Assembly: GCA_020284085.1 (NCBI GenBank)
Contig: JACEVL010000018.1
Location: forward strand, 1,626,001-1,690,000
DNA from: Aporrectodea caliginosa
Lineage: Eukaryota > Annelida > Clitellata > Crassiclitellata > Lumbricidae
Reading direction: 5' to 3'
Length of the DNA stretch: 64,000 nucleotides
Made by a program: the position numbers and the translations under genes. Positions 38,201-64,000 of the stretch are shown one piece after another. Every line of letters begins with the position of its first letter. The first letter of the stretch is position 1. The notes beneath the pieces were generated by a model. It worked only from the letters and a program-made list of their open reading frames with translations. It did not search any database and was not told the DNA's origin.

Positions 38201-39213
38201 TGTAGCTGTAAAGCGAGCACGTGGAACTAAGAGTTGCCCTGTTGTCGCCGCGCGAAGCACCCGACGCGCTACAACGTCGGATACTGGGCGGCAGAGGTCG
38301 CGCAGGTAAGATGGAGCACAGCCAAGGATGCAGCGTGAGTGTTGATGAGCTCATTTGGTGCGTCATGAATCCAGTGGACTTCATAAACCTTAGAATCGGT
38401 TGGCGAATTGCAACGTATATCGTACATTATTTTGTACCCTATGTTTTTCGACAGGCACTCTGGAATACTGTTTGGCATTTCAAACACAGCCGCGACAATA
38501 CCAGGAATCTTAGCACCAATCGCAGTGGGATATCTGACGCCACACGTACGAACCATTTTAGATAACTTTTCTTAATTAAGCTCAGACTGCATAGAAAGGG
38601 AACTGCTCATAATGGCTCCAGTTAGAAGCCTCACAACGTTGCAACGGCATCTCATCTAAACATTATCATTTACATAATTTATTAAGTGCCAATGACTACT
38701 GACAACGCATCACTCGATGGCGCTGAGCTACTTTGAGTGAGGAACTTGCAGAAGGTCCTTACACAGTCACCTTCTCAGAAAAGGCTTCAAACCGCACCAT
38801 CCGCGCTACATATCGAGCGCTCAGCCAATCAGCTTCTGTGTCCCACTAGTAAACAAACCCCTGTATGATATAATATGTGTTGAGTCAGTTAGTTAATCTG
38901 CTGTGATAGCATAATGATGTTATTGTAGGGAAGCCGTGAGGAGTGGCTGACGGTCTTCTACATCTGCGCTGGTCTCTTCGTCTTCAGCACCGTTATTTAC
39001 GCCGTGTTCGCCGATGGGGAACCACAGTCATGGTCGATGAACCAGAACGCCTCTTCAAAGGACGACGAACATGGAGTGACCACGACGCCAATGGCAAGGC
39101 TTCCGTCCATCGTCATTGACTCGACTATTAAGAATGGAATTACTAACGGCGGTTATGATGACGCCAAGTACCAAGAGAACTCGACCACAGATGCCACGAT
39201 AACGCACATGTGA
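24499..39213 (+). CDS. SLC17-family anion transporter, copy B (10 exons)
   Basis: Exons: 24499-24837, 25810-26040, 31831-31918, 33258-33353, 34549-34679, 35233-35388, 36281-36413, 37341-37491, 38455-38545, 38929-39213; they join in frame to about 566 residues. TM1 contains FFYVLRIDLSIAIVCMV with the conserved Arg. Loop 1 has four N-glycosylation sequons (NSS, NRT, NDS, NKT). Exon 2 gives FFYGYIVTQVPGGWLASRYG and exon 3 GFPATHHLYALWVPPLERSK; the C-terminus has FADGEPQSW. The usual Glu of GLGEG is replaced (GLGC). The intron after 37491 is GC-AG. The ATG used may be false, because the exon may instead start at acceptor AG near 24532 with an unseen first exon. Introns 2 and 8 carry a hAT and a LINE respectively. 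Substrate unknown. Confidence 0.9.
25040..25690. other. Intron 1 of SLC17 copy B, no feature seen
   Basis: AT-rich intron sequence with short AATAATAAT stretches near 25230. No coding or mobile signal was recognised. Confidence 0.4.
26091..26122. repeat. Left part of a 27-bp minisatellite split by hAT
   Basis: GTCTTCTCCAACTGTTTCC..., one unit of the array that resumes at 30935. The hAT composite inserted within it, duplicating GTCCTCTC. Confidence 0.8.
26115..26122. other. 8-bp target site duplication (hAT composite copy 2)
   Basis: GTCCTCTC is repeated exactly at 30935-30942. It differs from the TTCACACT of copy 1, which proves a separate insertion. Confidence 0.9.
27533..27602 (-). other. 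tRNA-derived sequence in hAT copy 2
   Basis: Inverted duplicate of 3871-3940, keeping the A and B box words. Not a functional tRNA gene. Confidence 0.55.
27654..29100 (-). mobile_element. Nested hAT, second level (in copy 2)
   Basis: Same element as 2376-3817, with flanking duplications GTAGAAGT at 27646-27653 and 29101-29108, the complement of ACTTCTAC. It was carried here inside the composite rather than inserted anew. Confidence 0.85.
28495..28686 (-). mobile_element. Nested hAT MITE, third level (in copy 2)
   Basis: Same as 2790-2981, flanked by AGTCCATT and GGTCCATT with the same single mismatch as copy 1, which shows common descent. Confidence 0.82.
29210..29288. repeat. (AG)n microsatellite in hAT copy 2
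   Basis: Uninterrupted AG dinucleotides, the counterpart of the interrupted CT tract at 2155-2269. Confidence 0.95.
30935..31120. repeat. 27-bp minisatellite
   Basis: Tandem units of CTCTCCAACTGTTTCCTTCT plus CTATGTC; four full units are followed by shorter 23-bp variants lacking AACT. Intronic in SLC17 copy B and interrupted by hAT copy 2. Confidence 0.85.
32035..32375. repeat. Intronic CRE-like minisatellite (copy B)
   Basis: Five to six monomers of about 65 bp with A(A/G)TGACG(T/C)AACA and CTTTATTCTCTA, matching the array at 1-260. It is located in the intron between exons 3 and 4. Confidence 0.75.
32880..33055. repeat. ATTAC/GTAAT-rich insertion in copy B
   Basis: AATTACAAATTATAAATTAC and related words interrupt sequence that is continuous in copy A (near 5590). 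It is a copy-B-specific insertion of the ATTAC-rich family. Confidence 0.55.
33480..34500. other. Intron 4 of SLC17 copy B, no gene
   Basis: Alignable by eye with 6730-7490 of copy A, without the hAT and LINE insertions found there. No coding signal. Confidence 0.45.
34743..34985 (+). repeat. tRNA-derived SINE, nearly complete
   Basis: The head resembles a tRNA: TGGCCGAATGG (A box) and GGGTTCGACTC (B box) at the expected spacing. It is followed by a body with GTCACTGCGTATAGAGCC and an AT-rich tail. It is the best-preserved member of the SINE also seen at 8340 and reversed at 6383. Confidence 0.65.
35500..36230. other. Intron 6 of SLC17 copy B
   Basis: Contains a copy-B-specific segment (about 35780-36180) absent from copy A. 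It includes a repeat of the exon-6 edge GGTCAAACAGGTAACACTTCTCAAAA at 35903-35928, so a short piece of the exon/intron boundary has been duplicated into the intron. Confidence 0.4.
37497..37690 (-). mobile_element. Retroelement 3' end next to the GC splice donor
   Basis: ATTGTATTGTATTGTATT, then TTTATAAAGCCC and a body ending near AGGGACCA, flanked by ACAT at both sides (37498-37501 and after 37690). It is inserted about seven bases after the exon-8 GC donor of copy B. Copy A lacks it (AAGGCAAGACATAATATAATC continues directly). Confidence 0.65.
38003..38345 (-). mobile_element. LINE C-terminal fragment
   Basis: The minus frame reads RRAFSVAGPFIWNDLPSELR, the conserved RT-tail motif (AFS.AGP..WN.LP), and ends GWAGSAPE stop. 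Then follow TTATATAGCGCC and an ATTC-type tail. Copy A lacks it at the equivalent point near 10540. Confidence 0.7.
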
Positions 39214-39359
39214 TGAGAAAGATGTCAGATGGATAGACCTACTTGACGTAATCTATCTAGAGAATTCTGATTTGCAACTAAGGATAATCAATCATGCAAT
39301 GCTGTTGGCTAACTATTCTGTGCATTTTAGTTTGCTTTGCAATGCGTTCCGTTGGCTGC

Positions 39360-40199
39360 ATTGGCGCCCGCAGGTATTTTTGCAGGAGGGGCAAAACACG
39401 ATGGTCACAAGTAATATTTTAGCAAGAGCTTGAAAAATGCAAAACAGGAAATTAAGAGCATGAGTATTTTTCATAGAGGTTTTTAAATGTAAAATTTGAA
39501 AATTTTAAACAATATCCAAACAAAATGTCTCAGTTTCACTTTGTATATCATTAGTATCATTAGTGCTTTAGTGCAAAGAAATTTGTTAAACACCAAAAAG
39601 TAGTAGGCCTAGTTAGAAAATAGGTTTCAATTTTACAGGGGGCAAGTGCCCGATCTTGCCCTTATGTATGGGCGCCCGTGGTAATGAGAAAAGGTGCACT
39701 GTGCACTCTTAATTTCATAGAAGCGACCTTCCACAGAACTAATGAGAGAATCCAGATAATGGGATGAATATAATTTTTGAAAGTAGTCTTTGACATTCGA
39801 TGATCCAGGATTACTACGATGTATTCGTCTTCTACACTGACGTGGCACAGTGAGCTGGAGCATGATATAGGCCTAGAGGAAAGCGGAGGCCTATTCCAAT
39901 GATGTTTGGTTTTATGGGAAGAGTCAGCACTTAGCACAATGTCATAACATATATTATTATCATAATTATAGAAAACGACATGGGTACACTGTAGATGTAG
40001 GCTAATCAGACATTTATTTTTTTTATTCTTATTTACAGTTAAATTTCTCAGTTTCACTTTGTGTATCATAAGACATAAGTATCATCAGTGCTTTAGTGCA
40101 AAGAAATTTGTTAGACACCAAAAGGTAGTAGTTAAAAAATAAGTGTCAATTTTCCAGGGGCAAGTGCCTCCTCTTGCCCTTATGTGCAGGCGCCCATGG
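39360..40199. mobile_element. hAT-like insertion present only in copy B (840 bp)
   Basis: Starts ATTGGCGCCCGCAGG and ends CAGGCGCCCATGG (imperfect TIRs), flanked by TTGGCTGC and TTGGCTGT. Copy A at about 12190 has a single uninterrupted GTTGGCTGTGT, an empty-site control. The element contains a direct repeat of about 155 bp (39525-39679 and 40046-40199), so it may be two related elements with intervening sequence. Confidence 0.7.
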
Positions 40200-40746
40200 T
40201 TGGCTGTGTAATTAGAGGTGGCGTGAAGTGCCGATAAACAATAGGTGTTTTGAGCAACTTCGACTGATTAATTGTGGACGATGACAATAAACAGGTAAAC
40301 GTTCACGTTGTGACTGCTAAAGTAATTAGATTAAGAAAGTAGTTTTTTGAGAACACTGTAAAGCAATGAAAGTCTCGTTTCAAAATGAAAGACAGAGGTT
40401 CGCTTAATTAATACCCAGGTAAGCGTCTGTTAATATGCCCCCACAGTCAATGTTTCATGTCTCCAGATCATCTGTGATCCTGAGTGTTTTCATCATACTC
40501 TTCTTCACAATGTATATCTTATATCTGCTGCTTTTCATTTTGATTGAAAGACTGGACGATGTTTATAAGACTTGATATGAAAGTATGTCAAAGCAGTTCC
40601 AAGTTTTCTTAACGATAGTTCTCTTTCTAATTAGTTAACCTTCGTTTAATCGCATTGCATAGTAACTAGGCATGCTGATCACCTGTACATGCCTCTATGT
40701 CTGTCTCTCTGTCTCTCTGTGTCTCTCTATTTGTCTCTCTCTCTCT

Positions 40747-40753
40747 GGCTCTT

Positions 40754-40817
<64 letters not shown>
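40747..40817. repeat. (CTGT)n microsatellite
   Basis: Pure CTGT repeats at the 3' edge of the SLC17 duplicated unit. Confidence 0.95.
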
Positions 40818-40819
<2 letters not shown>

Positions 40820-40822
<3 letters not shown>

Positions 40823-41460
40823 GTAGGACCTTGAAACACTCGCAAATTTACATCGGAAAATATACATTCATGCATGTATGCATCAATACATACATACATG
40901 CATGCATAAATACATAAGCTTACATATATTATATGCATACATACATTCATTTACCGTGCTATAATGCGTCATATAATTTGAACAAGCTAATCTAATTAAA
41001 AATGTCATAAAAATTATGAGGTTGATTCGAATATTCCTACGTGTAATTTTGCATAATTAATGTATGTTAGATAACATAGCGCCTAAACTTCAAAGCGTTT
41101 GAAGTTATACTCTGAAATCTAAAAGTCATTCTTCTTTGAGTTGAGCGGTTGTGAAATACTCCAACAGTCTCACTAACGGTTCCTGTGTCTAAATCCTGGC
41201 GAAGAATATAATATTTGACCAATTATAGATGTCTAGTCTCAGTAGTTTTTCATGGAAGCAGAATTAAACTCGCCTTATCTTAATGTCATGGTTGAGAACA
41301 ATATTATACGTTGACGAATGTTGCCACACTATTGTTTTCTGGAAGCAGATTTTGGCACTTTGCAATATGACCCATAAGTAAACAGCAGTGTTGTTGTGGA
41401 CCAAATGTACTAATAAGGCAATCATCACGAATTGGCATAGATGTCTAGTCTTAATACGTC
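40820..41460. other. Intergenic boundary between SLC17 copy B and minus-strand genes
   Basis: No gene or clear repeat beyond CATACATA-type short repeats (40860-40950). Confidence 0.4.
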
Positions 41461-42217
41461 TTAGTGGAAAGAGAAAGGAACGGCTTTGATGGTTAGAGAC
41501 GATTTGTCCTTCAAGTGCAGACGGAGGTCAATATACCGGATATCCGGAGCACTGACGGACGTACCCTGTCCCAGGTTCTGGATGCCAACATGGAGTTTGT
41601 ATCGCTCGATGAACTTATCAAGGTCATCGTCTCCGCGCGACCCACGTTCATATCTTCCGGTTTCGATTAGAGCAGGATTGCGAGCGATTGGCGGAAGTGG
41701 AGCCGGTTGGACTCTGTAGGGCGCCTGTGGTTCCCTGTAGGTCACCGGTGGTTCCCTGTAGGTCGCCTGTGGTTCCCTGTAGGGCGCTGGAGTCAGAGGG
41801 TGCAGCGTTTCAATGTCGAAGTGCCTCCGTCTTTCACTCGCGGGTGGACTGTTGGCATTTGGATCGTCAGGATTCTCCCAGGGTTCGTGCCAGAAGGCCA
41901 CTGACTCTGCCCCCTTGCGGTCCGTCAGGGCCCGGTTCAACGGGAGTGTGTGTCGGTTGCTCTCTCCACTTGTCAGTCCGGCGGCCGGGTACTTCCGGTC
42001 GCCCGAGGACGTTTCCTCTTCCGCTTGGTCCCAGAACTGACCGTATTCGTCGTTGCTGCGCCTCAGCCGATGTCTCGTCTGGTCGATGTAGCGGTTCTTG
42101 AGAACGCGAGGTGGCTGAGGAAGACGCTGATAGTAGGGGTTCTGCTGGTATCGACCGTAGGAGTCGTTTGTGGTCGAGTCCAGCTTCACCGGGGGCGGTT
42201 GGGTGAACATTGGAAAA
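41461..42217 (-). CDS. Coding-looking terminal exon, proline/arginine-rich, function unknown
   Basis: The minus frame runs from a good acceptor (CATCAG at 42218) to a stop at 41461, about 250 codons. It is polar and disordered at first. It then has four short repeats of (Y)REPQA-type (APYREPQATYREPPVTYREP and a PYRVQP variant). A more ordered end follows, with DLDKFIERYKLHVG and IRYIDLRLHLKDKSSLTIKA. It lies downstream of the glycogenin stop in the same orientation. The exon needs a phase-2 upstream donor, and the glycogenin last exon offers none that I can see. It may therefore be an alternative glycogenin 3' exon or the end of a separate gene. I do not recognise the product. Confidence 0.45.
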
Positions 42218-42326
42218 CTGATGCTCAGTGGTTAGAGAGTAAGAGTGAGAGGATGAAGTTGTGCGAGGTAAACATCAGAGACACACGTTTCTCAGACGTG
42301 GAATCACTGTTGGCAGAATTACTCAC

Positions 42327-42335
42327 TTGACGAAT
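42327..42335 (-). other. Possible 9-nt microexon
   Basis: On the minus strand a strong acceptor (CTTTTCTGATTCTTAG) is followed by only ATTCGTCAA before a consensus donor GTGAGTAA. It lies about 110 bp upstream of the 41461-42217 exon. It may be a microexon, or chance. Confidence 0.25.
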
Positions 42336-42339
42336 CTAA

Positions 42340-43812
42340 GAATCAGAAAAGATTAAATAATAATTTATCAGAGAAGCTATTCATGTGGGATCATCGTTTC
42401 AAAGGAATATTAAATCGGTAATTTGAAGGCCTTGATCCGTTTTGGATCCTCGGCTAAAAGGTAAGGACCAGATCAATCGTAATCGTAATCATCAAACTTC
42501 TAAAGCGCCACTCGAAAGTAAAGCGTAGAGCACCAGCTTATTCACGAGCGGGTCAGAAAACACCTTCTATTCGATATGTAAAATATGACCGTTATGATTT
42601 CATGGAAAATAAACAATTATGCTGAAAATAAATTTCGTTTGACATGACGACAATGACGACGATAGTGATATTTATAGGCCAACTGCTTGTTTAATATTTA
42701 CATAGCGTCTTTGCACGAGCGTGTTAGAGGCGCTCTAGCGAAGAAGCACCGAAAAATGAGAAGAGTGTACATTTCCAATGTTGTTTTGCTACTGGTCAGG
42801 TTAGGGATGGCAGTATGACAGTTAAGTATTCTGACCAGACTTCATAGCAATCGGTTGACTCTACTCCATCAGGCCCCACGCTGGATGTCCAACCACACTC
42901 GCAGTCCATGGATCAACCGGAACAGTCGGTTCAAACTTTGTATAGGCCTACTTGTGGACAAGTCTTTGTAGGATTGCACGGAGATTATGCGATAGAAGAC
43001 TATCAGATCAATGGACCTCAGCTAAAACCATAAGCTTACAAAGGCTTTGATAGTATTACAGGTCTACAAGATTTTGATTCTTGACCGTGCTTTCTGAGTT
43101 ATCAACTTACGCTGCTGGGAAAGCCTTCAAAATTTCCTGCGTGGTAATGTTAAAAGATATGTTTACATATTTCTGAAATAGCACCATGTTAGTAAATCGC
43201 TACTTCAGATTCTCTGTATGACTTGCTTTTATACCAATTGCAGTGATTTCCATTAGCAACGTGAACTATTTCAAGAAAACACATTTGAAAAGCTACGCAG
43301 CGTTTCCAGGTCGTTCGTTTGTAGACTTAACAACTTAAATTTCTTTCTCATTGAAAGTTTCTCAAGACAAGGCTTCGCTTTTATTATCATTGTCATTAGG
43401 AGGAATAAATAATATTATAAACTAAATAATATGAATAATAATAGAGTTTTAATAAACTTAAAGGTAATGTTAGTGACAGAAGTGGATGTAGTAAGAGTGA
43501 GAGTATGGTAGTTGTTGAAGTAGAATTCAACTGAAATTTATTATGCTTAATTACAAATTTCAGAAGTGCACACTTACGCCGGGCAGCAGAAAGCACAATG
43601 AACCATCATAAACAGGTAGACAGTCGCAAACACGAGCTTTAACAGAGTTGCGGTTGTGAGACCATTAAGAGTGAAGAGCAGGCTAATCACAAGACGTGTA
43701 GTATTAATAGTAGTAACAAGAGTTGGTGTGGTATACTTAATTTTTGATGGTGTTTTGATTTGTTCCTTTTGTTATAACTATCGTTTTCATCTGGCTTCAA
43801 ATGCAGTGGTTT
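42340..43812. other. No recognisable gene
   Basis: Sequence between the downstream exon and the hAT at 43821. 42680-42735 shows a retroelement-tail-like TTACATAGCG...GAGGCGCTC. Nothing else was supported. Confidence 0.4.
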
Positions 43813-43820
43813 CTCCTGAC

Positions 43821-44146
43821 CTGGCCCGGATTTAGACATGTGCTCTATGTGTCAGTGCACAGGGGCCTCCACCACAAAGGCAAGAAATTTTTTTTACTTG
43901 TGTTTCATAATTGATTATGAAATATTTCAGCAGTTCGCAGTGCGCACAGACACAATTTAATACAAAATTTGATCTAAATCTAAGAAACAGTTAAAAGGTA
44001 AGAAGTTAGCTTGTCTCGGTCGTGAAGTCATGTCAAATTAGTGGAACTTGGCGTGTTTTCTTCTTCGCTAATTCGGTCATAAGGCGTGCTATGGGCCTCC
44101 ACCATGGCGGTGCACTGGGGCCTCCACCCAAGTTAATACGGCCCTG
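43821..44146. mobile_element. hAT MITE (326 bp)
   Basis: Starts CTGGCCCGGATTTAGAC and ends AAGTTAATACGGCCCTG (imperfect TIRs), with GGGGCCTCCACC near both ends. Perfect 8-bp duplications CTCCTGAC flank it at 43813-43820 and 44147-44154. Confidence 0.85.
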
Positions 44147-44149
44147 CTC

Positions 44150-44840
44150 CTGACCCAATTTCCAGTCTACGCATATATTGTCGTTTTGACGGAACGATAC
44201 ACAAGGCAATAAAACAATGAGCCATGATAGATAGTCTAGGACTTACTGCGTGTCAATGCATCCGTCCTCATTCGCTGTTGCTTTCGTCTTTCCACAGAAT
44301 CACAGACTTCGCGTTTTTCGTTCTTCTGCGAGTGCACTGTCGTTCGTTTTCTTCTCATCGCGCCCTTCGGTTGCTATGCAGTGGCGTACTTGACGCCCGT
44401 AGTCATGGGAACGCCCGGTGCGCGGCGCCACACGGCGCTTATGTCGTCGGATGACAAAGACTAAATGGCTTGTCTTTGAGTCGATTATTGACAGATGGGG
44501 GACGTTAGATGGTAGCAGTGCCAAGGAGCGCACCTGTGGCCCAAGTGCAAAGACGGCCTACTACGGCGTGGCCTAACACGGTCTATTGCTTTGGTGACGA
44601 CTAAGACTATGCCACGTCCTATTGTCAGTTCTTCGTTGACTTTGGCATTATTAGTCCATTCACACATAAACTGTCATTCCAAAGCGCTTCTATATTATTA
44701 TGTCTGTCCCTAATAACTCCATAGTGTCTTTGTCAGTAGCTATATCAAGGCATAAGCACATTGTCTCTATCCGTGTCGTTGTAACTGCTCACCGTGAATA
44801 GCACGTTCATCAGAATACATGTACACGAATCATATTGAAG
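44150..44840. other. No recognisable gene
   Basis: Moderately GC-rich near 44330-44600. Overlapping short frames on both strands have no recognisable domain. Confidence 0.35.
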
Positions 44841-44848
44841 GCAAACAA

Positions 44849-44849
<1 letters not shown>

Positions 44850-44938
<89 letters not shown>

Positions 44939-44948
44939 GCGCGCACGC
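44850..44948. repeat. Compound (AC)n(AG)n(AC)n microsatellite
   Basis: CA repeats, then GA repeats, then CA repeats ending in GCGCGCGC. Confidence 0.95.
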
Positions 44949-45004
44949 CTACCCACACACACCTACCCAGTAAACACACTACACACTCCCTTAATCAATC
45001 AGAG

Positions 45005-46000
45005 TAGATCTTAAACAGATTTGTTTAAAGGTTAATTTTGAAAATCTTTAATGTTGAGGACTTGAGGATCTGCGGATAAAGACAGGGAATTTGTTCCATT
45101 CTGCCGGGCCGGCTAGCGCAAATGCCTGTTAGGGTGTACCAAGTTTTTTGAGTGATCGTGTCACAACAAAATCACCTTGAGACGATGAACGTAGCACTCG
45201 TCTGGATTGGAGAGAGGAACAAGGTGTAACAAGTGAAGAAAGGTATGCAGGAGAAGAGTTTGTGTAGATTCTGTACATTAGAAGACAGATTTTGAAATTG
45301 ATGCGAGCTTGTATGGGAAGCCAGTGTAGTTCACGGAGGGTCGGTGTGACGTGATCCCGAGGATTTAGGCTCTTGATAAGCTTAGCAGCGTAATGAAGAA
45401 CAGTAGTAACTTACTACTGTTCTTACAGGCCCTTGTCATTTCTAGAATTGACTACTGCAACTCAGCCCTTTATGTACTATATAGGGTACGGAGACATTTT
45501 TCGTTAAGGCTTTTCTTGACTTGCCTTATGCGTCTGAGATGGAAAAAACATGACTTCGTTATAGAGGAGATATGAGTTTTCAGAGTTATCAAGGAGAACA
45601 CCAAGGTCTCGGACAATATCAGCTGGTTTGATGGAACAATCTGAGCCGAGATTGAGTACAGTGTGGAATAATTGTGAGTGAGGTTGCTGTAAAACCCGAT
45701 AAGTTCTGTCTTGGAGGCATTAAGTTTAAGGGGCATAGATACACACCATGATTGGATTTCAGTGAAACAGGTTATTAAGCGAAACATTGCATTATCAAAG
45801 TCTTTGGCGGTAAGTTTAATATAGAGTTGTGTGTCGTCAGCATAAAGGTGTATAAGGATGCGTGTTTGAAGGCAATGTGAACAATGTTAGAGGTATAGAG
45901 GATGAACAAGAGGGGCCAAGTATAGAACCTTGAGGGACACCAAAGAGAATATTGAAGTACCTAAAAGTGTTAGAACCAAGGCGCATTCACAGGGTGTGAT
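45005..46000 (-). mobile_element. Rearranged LINE reverse-transcriptase remnant
   Basis: Minus frame 45415-45060 reads the RT C-terminus (DHVTPTLRELHWLPIQARINFKI, MYRIYTNSSPAYLSSLV, ALAGPAEWN). Minus frame 45787-45470 reads the preceding RT part (WCVSMPLKLNASKTELIGF and SSITKSCFFHLRRIRQV). Between them 45415-45480 is inverted: the block ALVISRIDYCNSALY is on the plus strand. So one LINE has a local inversion at 45415-45480. Confidence 0.7.
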
Positions 46001-46096
46001 CGTTTTGTCAAGAAACTAGCAATCCAGAGAAGTGCAGAGGCTTTAATTACATACAGCTAAATGAGCAGAACAAAAAGAAGATAATATTCATTTCGA

Positions 46097-46102
46097 TTTA
46101 TT
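46097..46102 (-). terminator. Candidate poly(A) signal for glycogenin
   Basis: AATAAA on the minus strand about 290 bases after the glycogenin stop codon. It is the first exact hexamer I noticed there; use is not shown. Confidence 0.3.
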
Positions 46103-46391
46103 CGGCCACTTAAAGAGAGAACATAGAGACATGGCATGTAATTTGCACTTGGTTTTTAAGCGGCGCTGTCTCTCATCTTCGGCTCTAAAGTTAATTTCCG
46201 ATTAAACAAATTCTTCAATGAAAACAACATCTGGGTAAACACAGTCTATTTGCAAAGGCTGTGCATAATGTATCTCAGATAAATTTCCTTAGCGCCTCTA
46301 TAGATAGATAACAGTTCCTCTTACGAGTTGCAGCACTCTTCTGGATTGTTCACCGTCGACTAAGGACATACAGAGGTAGAGTGAGAGATGG

Positions 46392-63960
<17,569 letters not shown>

Positions 63961-64000
63961 CTGAAGAGAAACAATATCAATATAAATTCTATGAAATAAT

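Noticed and set aside
41486..42330. Several plus-strand ORFs (up to 137 codons) opposite the 41461-42217 exon
   Set aside because: They are GC-rich antisense shadows. The minus frame is longer and has a splice acceptor and a composition like a disordered protein.

Overview
The window is from an invertebrate animal genome, probably marine. The genes are spliced with ordinary GT-AG introns and sit in AT-rich, transposon-packed introns. I cannot name the species. Two real gene systems are present, plus one weakly supported partial gene; most of the remaining sequence is mobile or repetitive.

Left half (1-40.8 kb, plus strand): two tandem paralogues of an SLC17-type (sialin / vesicular-glutamate-like) major-facilitator transporter. 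Copy A enters from the left edge with seven exons visible (5787-12053). Copy B is essentially complete, with ten exons from 24499 to 39213 that join in frame to about 566 residues. Exon lengths, phases and an unusual GC-AG intron are identical in the two copies. Proteins differ at only a few percent of positions. The introns carry LINE, SINE, hAT and minisatellite insertions, many present in only one copy, so they date events after the duplication. Between the copies (12.8-24.4 kb) lie LINE remnants, foldback repeats, GC-rich palindromic repeats and a doubtful minus-strand gene with DUF4806-like exons.

The most striking mobile structure is a 4.8-kb non-autonomous hAT element. It contains a 1.44-kb hAT, which contains a 192-bp hAT. 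Each level shows TIRs and an 8-bp target duplication. The whole three-level composite occurs twice, at 510-5348 and 26123-30934, in opposite orientations and with different outer target duplications, so it moved as one unit.

Right half (41-64 kb, minus strand): one glycogenin gene with seven exons between 63960 and 46392 and its 5' end beyond the window. The GT8 domain has its DxD, catalytic and autoglucosylation regions and the C-terminal glycogen-synthase-binding motif. It is unusual at both ends. At least 135 acidic residues precede the enzyme, encoded by four symmetric phase 1-1 exons. A proline-rich linker and about 22 copies of a 14-residue repeat follow it. A further coding-looking exon (41461-42217) lies downstream. 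The largest glycogenin intron holds a young LTR retrotransposon (49698-55426) with matching 1139-bp LTRs, a 5-bp target duplication and a single intact Gag-protease ORF but no reverse transcriptase or integrase. It also holds retroelement fragments embedded in long (ATT)n tracts. A foldback element built from two inverted mariner 3' halves lies in another intron.
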